A DNA stretch of 8,265 nucleotides from an uncultured Thermoproteales archaeon (GCA_946480885.1 CAMLLK010000024.1:1-8265); one strand, 5' to 3'. Shown: positions 1-5,690, counted from the stretch's first letter. Numbers and translations are program-made. The notes: generated by a model from the sequence alone, not told the origin.

Positions 1-5
1 AGTCG

Positions 6-458
6 GTGAAGGTGGGTCTGGTTTTTGTATTGATGAGTGTGTTGTATACACTTTTCTTTGTGTGGTGGCAGGGGGTTTTGGATGTGTATCCACTACTCGT
101 GGGGGTTTACTTAATGACTTTTATATCTATCACCCCCTATATAATTGTCACCGTCGCCAACGCGGTGAGAGATAGGAGAGATGGGAGGTGGGTTGTCACT
201 GTGGGCCTCTCTGGTGCTTTGATGATGTCTCTCGTGGCTGCATTAGTTAAGCTGGGGCAGTTGAGAGCTGCAGTCTCTCCATTTGTGATAAATAACTTGA
301 AGTTCGACAGTACATTGGCGTTGTCGTTAGTTCTACTTGGGCTGTCGACGTTGATCTATATAGGCAGCGTCATGCCCGAGGGGGGTAGATTAGCACGTGC
401 GGTGTATTTCAGCGTCGTAGAGGGGAGCCGCGACGACGATGAGATTAAGACTGTGTAG
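6..458 (+). CDS. Small four-helix membrane protein, function unknown (start may lie upstream)
   Basis: I do not recognise a family. The 150-residue product has four hydrophobic stretches at about residues 3-21, 27-53, 63-83 and 102-122, so it should be an integral membrane protein. The loop between helices 2 and 3 is strongly basic (RDRRDGR, 55-61) and probably cytoplasmic; by the positive-inside rule both termini would then be cytoplasmic, with a short charged tail ending in an acidic cluster (DDDE, 143-146). No catalytic or metal-binding motif is visible. The GTG chosen here is the first in the window, but the reading frame is open to the window edge, so the true start could be further left. 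A Lys followed by a hydrophobic helix is a reasonable N-terminus, and a second GTG two codons later is possible. It ends with TAG 33 bases before the next gene, which has its own TATA-like box. Confidence 0.7.
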   Translation: MKVGLVFVLMSVLYTLFFVWWQGVLDVYPLLVGVYLMTFISITPYIIVTVANAVRDRRDGRWVVTVGLSGALMMSLVAALVKLGQLRAAVSPFVINNLKFDSTLALSLVLLGLSTLIYIGSVMPEGGRLARAVYFSVVEGSRDDDEIKTV

Positions 459-464
459 TGACAA

Positions 465-474
465 GATATAAAGG
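465..474 (+). promoter_or_regulatory. TATA-like box for the 90-residue orphan gene
   Basis: GATATAAAGG is centred about 23 bases upstream of the GTG at 492. This is the position expected of an archaeal TATA box when transcription starts at or next to the start codon, so the mRNA is probably leaderless and the GTG start is supported. Confidence 0.55.
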
Positions 475-491
475 TGTGTGTAGCATAAAGT

Positions 492-764
492 GTGGAGAGT
501 TTGTTATTGATTAGAGAGTTTGAGAGAGAGTTTTATGAATTAGTTGAGATTATACGTTTTGAAAGAGGGAGGAGGTATGTCTATAAAGCGTTTACGGGAG
601 ATAGAACTTACTATATCCATGTCGTAGTTATCGGAGACGTGGTCTACGTAGAGCTTTGGCATCCAAATTTCGCAGTGCCTTTGTTAGTTTTTCGCATCTC
701 TGGCCAAGAGGAGCTGGCTAGTGTATTAGTTATGCTCAAGTCTCTAGTTGGTAAATTTTATTAA
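492..764 (+). CDS. Conserved-looking small protein of unknown function, upstream of serS
   Basis: I do not recognise this 90-residue protein. It looks soluble and alpha/beta: a charged N-terminal helix (residues 5-27, rich in Glu and Arg), then beta-like stretches (28-33, 40-47, 49-56, 63-69) and a C-terminal helix (72-86). There are no cysteines, membrane segments or nucleotide-binding motifs. The GTG start is supported by a TATA-like box about 23 bases upstream. The stop codon lies 20 bases before the serS ATG, so the two may be cotranscribed, although an AT-rich box overlapping the end of this gene could also serve serS. The last codons match a stretch near the start of serS almost exactly (see findings). 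Its role is unknown; proximity to serS alone does not show a function in translation. Confidence 0.7.
   Translation: MESLLLIREFEREFYELVEIIRFERGRRYVYKAFTGDRTYYIHVVVIGDVVYVELWHPNFAVPLLVFRISGQEELASVLVMLKSLVGKFY
752..763 (+). promoter_or_regulatory. Possible internal promoter (TATA-like) for serS
   Basis: TAAATTTTATTA overlaps the end of the 90-residue gene and is centred about 27 bases before the serS ATG, so serS may also be transcribed from its own start site close to the ATG. A run of six Gs at 771-776, eight bases before the ATG, could instead act as a weak ribosome binding site on a longer transcript. The sequence does not settle which applies. Confidence 0.3.
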
Positions 765-784
765 CTAAGTGGGGGGCACTTTCT

Positions 785-2113
785 ATGTCCTATAGTGTCT
801 TAGAGGCGTTGAGAACACGCCCAGACTATGTAAAGAAAGTACTAGCCGCCAGGAGGATGGATCAGTCTCTAGTTGATAAATTTACCGCCTTAGATACAAA
901 ATGGAGACAGTTGAAGAAAGAAGTTGACGAGTTGAGACACCTCTATAATCAATTGTCTAAAGAGGGCGCGAAGGCGCCGCCGGATAAGAAAAAAGATATT
1001 GTAGAAAAGGCGCGGGCTCTCGCTCAGAGACTTGAGGAAGTGGAGAGAGAGCTGGGGCAGGTAGAGAAAGAGAGAGAGGATCTTCTATGGAATTTTCCAA
1101 ATCTCATACATGACTCAGTGCCTATTTGTGAAGAGGGCGTGGACTCAGTGCCGGTGAGACACTGGGGGGTTGTGAAAGTCGTAGGTAAACACGACGTGGC
1201 TGTGGATTACGTTGTAGTAGAGAAGCCGCCTATTGGACATGCAGACATGGCCGAGTCTGTCTTAAAGATGGTAGATACATTAAAGGCTGGCGAGGTCGCC
1301 GGCAGTCGTTTCTACTATCTCTTCGACGATTTAGTTTGGTTAGAGTTCGCATTAACTATGTATGCCCTAGATTATTTAACTCAGAAAGGCTTCCGCCCAG
1401 TGATTCCACCGTATATGTTAAAATTCGACTTGATAAAGAGAGTTCTAGACTTCGAAACCTTTAAAGACGCCATATATAAAATCGAGGGGGAGGACTTGTA
1501 CTTAATAGCGACTGCAGAACACGGAATCGCTGCGTATCTATACAAACGCGATTTAGTTGAAGAAGAGCTGCCTCAACTCTACGTTGGCTGGTCTCCCTGT
1601 TTTAGAAAAGAGGCGGGTGCCGGCAATAGAGACATAAAGGGCATCTTTAGAGTCCACATTTTCCATAAGGTAGAACAGTTTGTATTTTCGCTGGGGGAGG
1701 AGTCGTGGAAGTGGCATGAAGAAATTACAAAAAACACAGAGGAGTTAATAAAAGGGCTTGGACTGCCGTATAGAGTAGTTAATATCTGTGCACACGACCT
1801 AGGGGCGCCGGCCGCGAAGAAATACGACATAGAGGTCTGGTACCCCTCTCAGATGTTGTATAGAGAGTTGGCGAGTTGTTCAAATGTGACAGATTGGCAG
1901 TCCTATAGGCTGGGGATAAGAGTCACTAGAAGGGGTATGCGGCGTGAGTACGTCCACACGCTCAACTGCACGGGCTTGGCCACTACGCGTACAATCACTG
2001 CGATTCTGGAAAACTTTCAACGTGAAGACGGCGTAGTGGAGATACCCAAAGTCTTAAAGCCCTATCTAGAGCCTATTAAATCTGCGCCGAAAGATTATAT
2101 ATATCCAAAGTAA
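785..2113 (+). CDS. serS: Seryl-tRNA synthetase
   Basis: The enzyme activates serine with ATP and charges tRNA-Ser in the cytoplasm (and tRNA-Sec in organisms that use selenocysteine). The 442-residue length and architecture match the common SerRS rather than the rare methanogen type. Residues about 30-100 form the long charged helical arm that grips the tRNA long variable arm. The class II catalytic core follows: motif 1 around 186-209 ending in VIPP, the TAE serine-site loop at 243-245, motif 2 with FRKEAG (273-278) and FRVHIFHKVEQF (288-299), the ELASCSN segment (361-367), and motif 3 at GLATTRTITAILENFQ (397-412) with the ATP-contacting Arg402. All key elements are intact. The ATG is 20 bases after the upstream orphan gene. 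The next gene begins 92 bases downstream from a separate promoter. Confidence 0.97.
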   Translation: MSYSVLEALRTRPDYVKKVLAARRMDQSLVDKFTALDTKWRQLKKEVDELRHLYNQLSKEGAKAPPDKKKDIVEKARALAQRLEEVERELGQVEKEREDLLWNFPNLIHDSVPICEEGVDSVPVRHWGVVKVVGKHDVAVDYVVVEKPPIGHADMAESVLKMVDTLKAGEVAGSRFYYLFDDLVWLEFALTMYALDYLTQKGFRPVIPPYMLKFDLIKRVLDFETFKDAIYKIEGEDLYLIATAEHGIAAYLYKRDLVEEELPQLYVGWSPCFRKEAGAGNRDIKGIFRVHIFHKVEQFVFSLGEESWKWHEEITKNTEELIKGLGLPYRVVNICAHDLGAPAAKKYDIEVWYPSQMLYRELASCSNVTDWQSYRLGIRVTRRGMRREYVHTLNCTGLATTRTITAILENFQREDGVVEIPKVLKPYLEPIKSAPKDYIYPK

Positions 2114-2160
2114 TCAGCGTTTAGATCCGTCGTCATCTATCGGCATGTGTATATCTTCAC
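2114..2160 (-). ncRNA. Weak candidate C/D-box guide RNA, antisense to the serS 3' flank
   Basis: Read on the minus strand, this gap has the four C/D-box landmarks in order: GTGAAGA at 2160-2154 (C consensus RUGAUGA, one mismatch), CCGA at 2143-2140 (D' consensus CUGA, one mismatch), AGATGA at 2138-2133 (C'-like, one mismatch) and a perfect CTGA at 2117-2114 (D). The inter-box guide segments would be 10 and 15 bases. A symmetric TATA-like box at 2179-2188 could also fire on this strand. Against it: three of four boxes are imperfect, D' and C' almost touch, and no convincing terminal stem is seen. Thermoproteales carry many such RNAs, often overlapping gene ends. Treat as a hypothesis only. Confidence 0.22.
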
Positions 2161-2178
2161 AGCTGTGTCTAGAAATAG

Positions 2179-2188
2179 TTTTATATAG
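2179..2188 (+). promoter_or_regulatory. TATA-like box for the orphan-UMP kinase pair
   Basis: TTTTATATAG is centred about 23 bases before the GTG at 2206, with an A-rich stretch (GAAAT) just upstream where a BRE would sit. This supports a leaderless transcript starting at that GTG. The core TTTATATA is nearly symmetric and could also direct transcription leftward. Confidence 0.55.
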
Positions 2189-2205
2189 TTACTGTCTAAC
2201 TCACT

Positions 2206-2727
2206 GTGTCTGCACACGACGTCGTAGTTGACATAATAGCAGAGGCATTTATGAAGTTTATAAATAGACTTTGTGAATGTGAACGTCTTAGAGAACTACA
2301 CAATAGAGACCTAGAGCTTGCTAAGATAGCAGACGAAGTCTCTAAGGCCTTGTCCGAGGGGAGAGAGGCAGATTTTGGACTAGTGACGGTAAAAGTCCAG
2401 AAGAAGTTATTCGGCCGTAAAGAGATCAAGGCGTGGCTCGACGGCAGAGAGATAGACGTCGGCTTATTACTTGCTGAGTTGTCTAAGGCGAAGTCTAGAG
2501 CGGCTTGGATCACAAACGATTGTTCTGAACAAGCCTTGCTGGAGGTTTTATATAGCTACGAAGATAGATATTTAATAGAGGTGGCTTTGAGAAACTTCGA
2601 TAGTCTAAAAAATCTCTGTAGAGGCGAAGTGCCTAGAGTTGACTTCGGCGAGGCGCCGGCTCATGTAATAGAGGGAGTGGTAGTGGGGATGAGAAATTTC
2701 GCAAGTGGCCGTGGCGTTGGTAATTAA
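2206..2727 (+). CDS. Protein of unknown function, overlapping the UMP kinase gene
   Basis: I do not recognise this 173-residue protein. It appears soluble. Residues 5-50 look helical and charged, 55-86 look beta-rich (FGLVTVKVQKKLFGRKEIKAWL, then a short DGREIDVG turn), and the remainder is mixed. Four cysteines are present (C23, C25, C106, C138); the C-E-C pair near the N-terminus is notable but no full metal-binding signature is evident. The GTG start is chosen because a TATA-like box sits about 23 bases upstream; an internal ATG at codon 16 is less likely. The last 23 bases overlap the UMP kinase gene in another frame, so the two are almost certainly cotranscribed and possibly translationally coupled. 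That pairing hints at a link to UMP kinase or pyrimidine metabolism, but nothing in the protein itself shows it. Confidence 0.75.
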   Translation: MSAHDVVVDIIAEAFMKFINRLCECERLRELHNRDLELAKIADEVSKALSEGREADFGLVTVKVQKKLFGRKEIKAWLDGREIDVGLLLAELSKAKSRAAWITNDCSEQALLEVLYSYEDRYLIEVALRNFDSLKNLCRGEVPRVDFGEAPAHVIEGVVVGMRNFASGRGVGN

Positions 2728-3364
2728 ACTATCGGGCCGCGTATTTGAAAATGAAGAGTTAGTGTTGAAATACGTAGAGGTGTTAAAGACTGTTAAAGAG
2801 AAGATATGTGTCATAACGGGGGGAGGCGATGTGGCGAGGAGGTATATACAAATAGCGAAGAGAGGAGGCGCCTCATACACATTTCAAGACTTGTTGGGGA
2901 TATACTCAAGTAGACTCAATGCGCTACTTCTAATATCTCTTTTAGAAGATGCACATCCAGAAGTCCCGACGAATCTCCAAGAGGTTTTGAAGGCGTGTCG
3001 TCAAAGCCGCATTGTAGTCACAGGCGGCCTACAGCCCGGCCAGTCGACGGCGACGGTGGCGGCCTTAGTGGCCGAGGCAGTAAAAGCCGGCGTTCTTCTA
3101 AATGCGGCGAATATAGATGCAGTATACACAGACGATCCTAGGAGGAATCCAAGTGCGAAAAAAATAGGAGAGTTGAAATATGATGATTTAGAAAAAATTC
3201 TCAACTCCAGTGCACTACCCGGAGGCTATGAATTATTAGACTTGTGGAGTTTGGCTATACTAAAGAGAAATTGTATAATTACATACATATTTGACAAAGA
3301 TAGGCCAGACTACATACTAGATATACTACGTGGTGGAAACCCCGGCAGTAGGGTGACATGTTGA
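2705..3364 (+). CDS. pyrH: Uridylate (UMP) kinase, archaeal type
   Basis: This amino-acid-kinase-family enzyme phosphorylates UMP to UDP with ATP, a cytoplasmic step of pyrimidine nucleotide synthesis. Its 219 residues are typical of archaeal UMP kinases. Visible landmarks are the N-terminal strand and phosphate-contacting lysine in VIKLSG (6-11, K8), the glycine-rich turn TGGGDVARRY (38-47), the substrate-site segment QDLLGIYSSRLNA (61-73), VTGGLQPGQST (105-115) and the nucleotide-binding NAANIDAVYTDDPRR (133-147). The C-terminus GNPGSRVTC also fits the family. The start is uncertain: GTG at 2705 gives a 23-base overlap with the upstream orphan, while GTG at 2711, two codons later, gives 17 and starts closer to the conserved VIKL strand. 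There is no separate promoter, so expression depends on the upstream gene's promoter. Confidence 0.93.
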   Translation: MAVALVIKLSGRVFENEELVLKYVEVLKTVKEKICVITGGGDVARRYIQIAKRGGASYTFQDLLGIYSSRLNALLLISLLEDAHPEVPTNLQEVLKACRQSRIVVTGGLQPGQSTATVAALVAEAVKAGVLLNAANIDAVYTDDPRRNPSAKKIGELKYDDLEKILNSSALPGGYELLDLWSLAILKRNCIITYIFDKDRPDYILDILRGGNPGSRVTC

Positions 3365-3374
3365 CGTTGTCTAA

Positions 3375-3434
3375 CCCCGCGGCAGGGGGCGTAATTCATC
3401 GACTCCGCGGCGGGAGACTCCCTGCCCCCCACCC
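3375..3434. other. GC-rich foldable element between UMP kinase and HIT genes (possible structured RNA)
   Basis: This 60-base island is far more GC-rich than its surroundings; in AT-moderate hyperthermophile genomes such islands often mark structured RNA. Arms 3381-3389 and 3418-3426 can form a 9-bp stem (GGCAGGGGG with CTCCCTGCC, including one G-U pair), enclosing a small hairpin with arms 3403-3406 (CTCC) and 3413-3416 (GGAG) and a 6-base loop. The G-U pair would be an A-C mismatch on the other strand, mildly favouring a plus-strand RNA. Two CCGCGG copies (3377-3382, 3405-3410) offer a competing fold. The HIT mRNA probably starts at its ATG, so this is not its leader; it could be the 3' end of the UMP kinase transcript or an independent small RNA. 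No tRNA shape, C/D boxes or U-tract terminator is seen. Confidence 0.35.
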
Positions 3435-3443
3435 GTTATATAA

Positions 3444-3467
3444 GAAGTATTACCTTTTAAATACTTC
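3444..3467. promoter_or_regulatory. Perfect 8-bp inverted repeat over the HIT gene promoter (operator candidate)
   Basis: GAAGTATT (3444-3451) and AATACTTC (3460-3467) are perfect reverse complements separated by 8 bases that contain part of the TATA-like box for the HIT gene. A dimeric regulator bound here would cover the TATA element and so repress. A-T richness raises the chance that it is fortuitous. Confidence 0.4.
3455..3463 (+). promoter_or_regulatory. TATA-like box for the HIT-family gene
   Basis: TTTTAAATA is centred about 23 bases before the ATG at 3482, consistent with a leaderless transcript. A second TATA-like sequence (TTATATAA, 3436-3443) lies further upstream and would start transcription near 3466; it is the weaker choice by position. 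Confidence 0.55.
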
Positions 3468-3481
3468 ACATTTCTCAATAC

Positions 3482-3892
3482 ATGGATTGTATATTTTGTA
3501 AAATTGTAAAGGGTGAGGCGCCAGCATGGAAAATTTATGAAGATGAAGACTTTGTAATAATTCTCGACAAATATCCAGCGTCGTATGGTCACCTATTAGT
3601 AGTGTCTAAAGAACACCACTCTAGCGTCATCGATGCGCCGACGGACAAAATGGCAAGGGGGTTTGAAATAGCGACTAAATTAGCAAAGGCGTGGGCTGCG
3701 TTGGGGGCAAAGGGAGTGAATATAGTGACTAACGCAGGTAGAGAGGCTGGGCAAGTTATCTTCCACGTCCATATACACGTAATACCCCGTTGGGGAGGGC
3801 CGTTGTTATGGCATGGTAGAGAAGAGATAGAAGAGACTGAGGCAAAGGAGGTCGTGGAGAAACTTACAAAGATATTACCAGAGTATTTCTGA
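3482..3892 (+). CDS. HIT-family (histidine triad) nucleotide hydrolase/transferase
   Basis: HIT proteins hydrolyse or transfer nucleoside monophosphates, for example splitting nucleoside phosphoramidates, aminoacyl-AMP or dinucleoside polyphosphates. The signature HVHIHVIP occurs at residues 95-102, with His95, His97 and His99 the triad and His97 the expected nucleophile by comparison with HINT proteins. The N-terminal MDCIFCKIVKGE carries a CxxC pair (C3, C6) that, with His45 and His95, matches the zinc site of many prokaryotic HIT proteins. TNAGREAGQVIF (83-94) is the usual loop before the triad. At 136 residues it is a complete single-domain protein with a short C-terminal helix. The exact substrate cannot be read from the sequence. 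The ATG is supported by a TATA-like box about 23 bases upstream, overlapped by a palindrome that may be an operator. Confidence 0.93.
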   Translation: MDCIFCKIVKGEAPAWKIYEDEDFVIILDKYPASYGHLLVVSKEHHSSVIDAPTDKMARGFEIATKLAKAWAALGAKGVNIVTNAGREAGQVIFHVHIHVIPRWGGPLLWHGREEIEETEAKEVVEKLTKILPEYF

Positions 3893-3896
3893 TCAA

Positions 3897-3906
3897 TTAA
3901 TAATAA
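3897..3906 (+). promoter_or_regulatory. TATA-like box for the helix-turn-helix gene
   Basis: TTAATAATAA, directly after the HIT stop codon, is centred about 25 bases before the GTG at 3927. It supports a separate leaderless transcript rather than simple read-through from the HIT gene. Confidence 0.5.
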
Positions 3907-3926
3907 ATGCCGTAGTTATAATACCG

Positions 3927-4394
3927 GTGAGACTTACAGAGACTGAGAGAAAAGTAGCAGAGCTATACGCCATGGGGGTGAGGCCTAGAGACATAGCGAG
4001 TAGGCTAGGCATTTCGATAAACACTGTGTACAAAGCCTTGTCTAAAGCAAGGAGAGTCATGCCAACAATTGACGACAGAGAGACGGAAAGACCTACTGGA
4101 GAGACGTGGAACACGTACGCCCCTATTTATACATTCAATATTTCTGTGTCGCTGTATACGCAGAGTAGTTGGCAAATAGTTACTACACCTCAAGTAAAAA
4201 ACTTAGACTTTGACGCGTTGATAAAAAAACTTGATGAAATTCTCGACTTGTTGAAAAAAGAACAGAAGATAAACAAGCCTATTAGAGAGCAGAGCGACGA
4301 GGTTAAGAATGACGGAGCGAAGAACAATGGGTACATGCCTGAGTCTTTGAAGAGAAATGTGTGGATATCTTTGCTGAGGAGTAAGTCTATCTAG
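3927..4394 (+). CDS. Helix-turn-helix DNA-binding protein with C-terminal coiled coil, probable regulator
   Basis: Residues about 3-43 form a helix-turn-helix of the LuxR/sigma-region-4 type: LTETERKVAELYAMGVRPRD, then IASRLGISINTVYKALSKAR, in which the second helix (about 31-42) would read DNA. The middle (45-90) has an acidic/Thr-rich linker and a beta-like aromatic stretch (TYAPIYTFNISVSLYTQSSW, 63-82). Residues about 93-117 have heptad-spaced leucines and isoleucines followed by lysines, suggesting a short coiled coil for dimerisation. The tail is polar and basic. There is no sigma-factor core, ligand-binding or receiver domain, so it is not an obvious two-component regulator. The GTG start fits the TATA-like box 25 bases upstream. 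The last 8 bases overlap the convergent GTPase gene. Its target is unknown; the HIT promoter palindrome just upstream is an untested possibility. Confidence 0.8.
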   Translation: MRLTETERKVAELYAMGVRPRDIASRLGISINTVYKALSKARRVMPTIDDRETERPTGETWNTYAPIYTFNISVSLYTQSSWQIVTTPQVKNLDFDALIKKLDEILDLLKKEQKINKPIREQSDEVKNDGAKNNGYMPESLKRNVWISLLRSKSI

Positions 4395-5592
4395 CGATAA
4401 TCTTTACTATCAAGCCGTCTGTGACTAAGTCTCCTCCAGACAGTCTTCTGCCGGTTTTTACATCTATTGCTGAGACGAACCTATTTCCCAAGTCTGTATG
4501 TATGGCATACGCCACATCTCTTATAGTATAAGTAGAGGGCACTAGTAACAGATCTGGGAGGACGTTGCCCCCTTTGTCTGTTAGTTTTTTCTCGTCTTCT
4601 ACTGGGTATACTACTGTATATCTAAGCGCGTCGAAGACGGCTGAGTTTAAAGCCTTAACCACACCTGTGCTGCCCCACTTCTTTATCAAATCGGCGATTC
4701 TGTCTAGCACCGTCTTTTGTTGTTGATTTAGTTGACCAACTATTTCAAATCCGCTGTCGCCCGGCTTGTATTTAACTAAGCCTTTAGATGCGGCTTTTCT
4801 CAACGCCAGCTCAGCTTCGGCGGAGGCGGGGACTACAATACGATTTGGGTATGAGTTTTTAATTTTTTTAAACCCCTCCTCCCCCTCTGGCAAGTCTATT
4901 TTATTGGCCACAATGACGATTGGTTTACTTAGTGTCCTAGCTATGTTTGAAAATCTGTAGATATCTTCATCACTCCATTTACTTGGTTGTTTTTTTATTA
5001 AGTCAACTCTTTGCAAAGCATTTTCTATATGGATTCGACTTATTCCAAGGCCCCCCAGTTTTTCAAATAGCGCGTCTACGACATCTTTTTTACTGTATTC
5101 TACAGACCTCACGACTTTGTCCCAGTCTTTTTTTAGTATTGAGGCTATCCACATATCTACTTCTCTCTCAAGAAACTCTACATCTCTCACTGGGTCGTGT
5201 GTACCCGGTTTAACTAATCTACCTTCTTCGTCTGTAGAACCTGAGGCGTCGACTACGTGGATTAACACAGGAGCTCTCCGTAAGTGGTCTAGGAACTGGT
5301 TTCCGAGTCCTCTGCCGTGCCACGCCCCAGGCACTAAGCCAGCTACGTCTATTAACTCTATGGGTGCGAAACATACTCCATCTATCACAAAGTAGCTTTT
5401 TGGGCTGCACTTAAGATAGGCGCATGGACAATTATCTATTCTAACGTGTCCTATGCCTATGTTGGGATCTATAGTGGTGAATGGAGTGGGGGATATCTTG
5501 ACGTCTTTTTGAGTCGCGGCGGCGAAGAAAGTAGATTTGCCGGCATTAGGCTTCCCCACAATGCCTATCTGCACTCGAGTAAATGTTACCAC
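4387..5592 (-). CDS. Obg/YchF-superfamily GTPase, archaeal Ygr210-like, with TGS domain
   Basis: A 401-residue P-loop GTPase of the Obg-like superfamily, whose members associate with ribosomes or translation. G1 is GKPNAGKST (13-21), G2 lies in the PFTTIDPNIG segment (37-46), and G3 is DVAG (82-85), followed by the glycine-rich stretch VPGAWHGRGLGNQF (87-100) characteristic of the Ygr210/YchF branch. G4 is NKID (230-233) and G5 ASAEAE (256-261). True YchF/OLA1 proteins replace NKxD and prefer ATP; the intact NKID implies GTP specificity and supports the Ygr210-like assignment. A C-terminal TGS domain (about 324-400) would contact RNA or ribosome. Four cysteines (C55, C57, C62, C74) sit between G2 and G3. 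The GTG start has a TATA-like box about 23 bases upstream on this strand; GTG at codon 7 is an alternative. The 3' end overlaps the convergent HTH gene by 8 bases. Confidence 0.93.
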   Translation of the reverse strand: MVTFTRVQIGIVGKPNAGKSTFFAAATQKDVKISPTPFTTIDPNIGIGHVRIDNCPCAYLKCSPKSYFVIDGVCFAPIELIDVAGLVPGAWHGRGLGNQFLDHLRRAPVLIHVVDASGSTDEEGRLVKPGTHDPVRDVEFLEREVDMWIASILKKDWDKVVRSVEYSKKDVVDALFEKLGGLGISRIHIENALQRVDLIKKQPSKWSDEDIYRFSNIARTLSKPIVIVANKIDLPEGEEGFKKIKNSYPNRIVVPASAEAELALRKAASKGLVKYKPGDSGFEIVGQLNQQQKTVLDRIADLIKKWGSTGVVKALNSAVFDALRYTVVYPVEDEKKLTDKGGNVLPDLLLVPSTYTIRDVAYAIHTDLGNRFVSAIDVKTGRRLSGGDLVTDGLIVKIIAR

Positions 5593-5610
5593 GTAGTATA
5601 ATTTCCGATG

Positions 5611-5620
5611 TTTTAAAAAT
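5611..5620 (-). promoter_or_regulatory. TATA-like box for the GTPase gene
   Basis: On the minus strand this reads ATTTTTAAAA, centred about 23 bases before the GTG at 5592, predicting a leaderless transcript. The identical 10-mer occurs on the plus strand at 5661-5670 for the divergent gene. Confidence 0.55.
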
Positions 5621-5660
5621 AAGAACTAGACGTCAGCTCTTTAATAAAGTAAAGGTGTAA

Positions 5661-5670
5661 ATTTTTAAAA
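5661..5670 (+). promoter_or_regulatory. TATA-like box for the CBS-repeat gene
   Basis: ATTTTTAAAA is centred about 25 bases before the GTG at 5691, predicting a leaderless transcript and supporting that start. Between this box and the divergent one lies a short dyad, CTTTA-A-TAAAG (5639-5649), which a shared regulator could use. Confidence 0.55.
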
Positions 5671-5690
5671 TTTGTTTATAACACAGTCGT

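Noticed and set aside
2158..2167. Palindrome CACAGCTGTG as a terminator or operator for serS
   Set aside because: With 5-bp arms and no loop it cannot form an RNA hairpin as it stands, no U-run follows, and a 10-base palindrome is common by chance.
3180..3186. ATGATGA, a perfect C-box match inside the UMP kinase gene
   Set aside because: No CTGA D box follows at suitable distance on the same strand, and the sequence is explained by the coding frame (KYDD).
3375..3434. A tRNA gene, with or without intron, in the GC-rich island
   Set aside because: Neither strand gives an acceptor stem with a T-arm carrying TTCRA in the right place, and the best pairing is a single long stem with an inner hairpin.
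3371..3592. A 73-codon minus-strand frame across the GC-rich island and HIT start
   Set aside because: It overlaps the conserved HIT N-terminus and a non-coding gap, and its predicted product has no recognisable feature.
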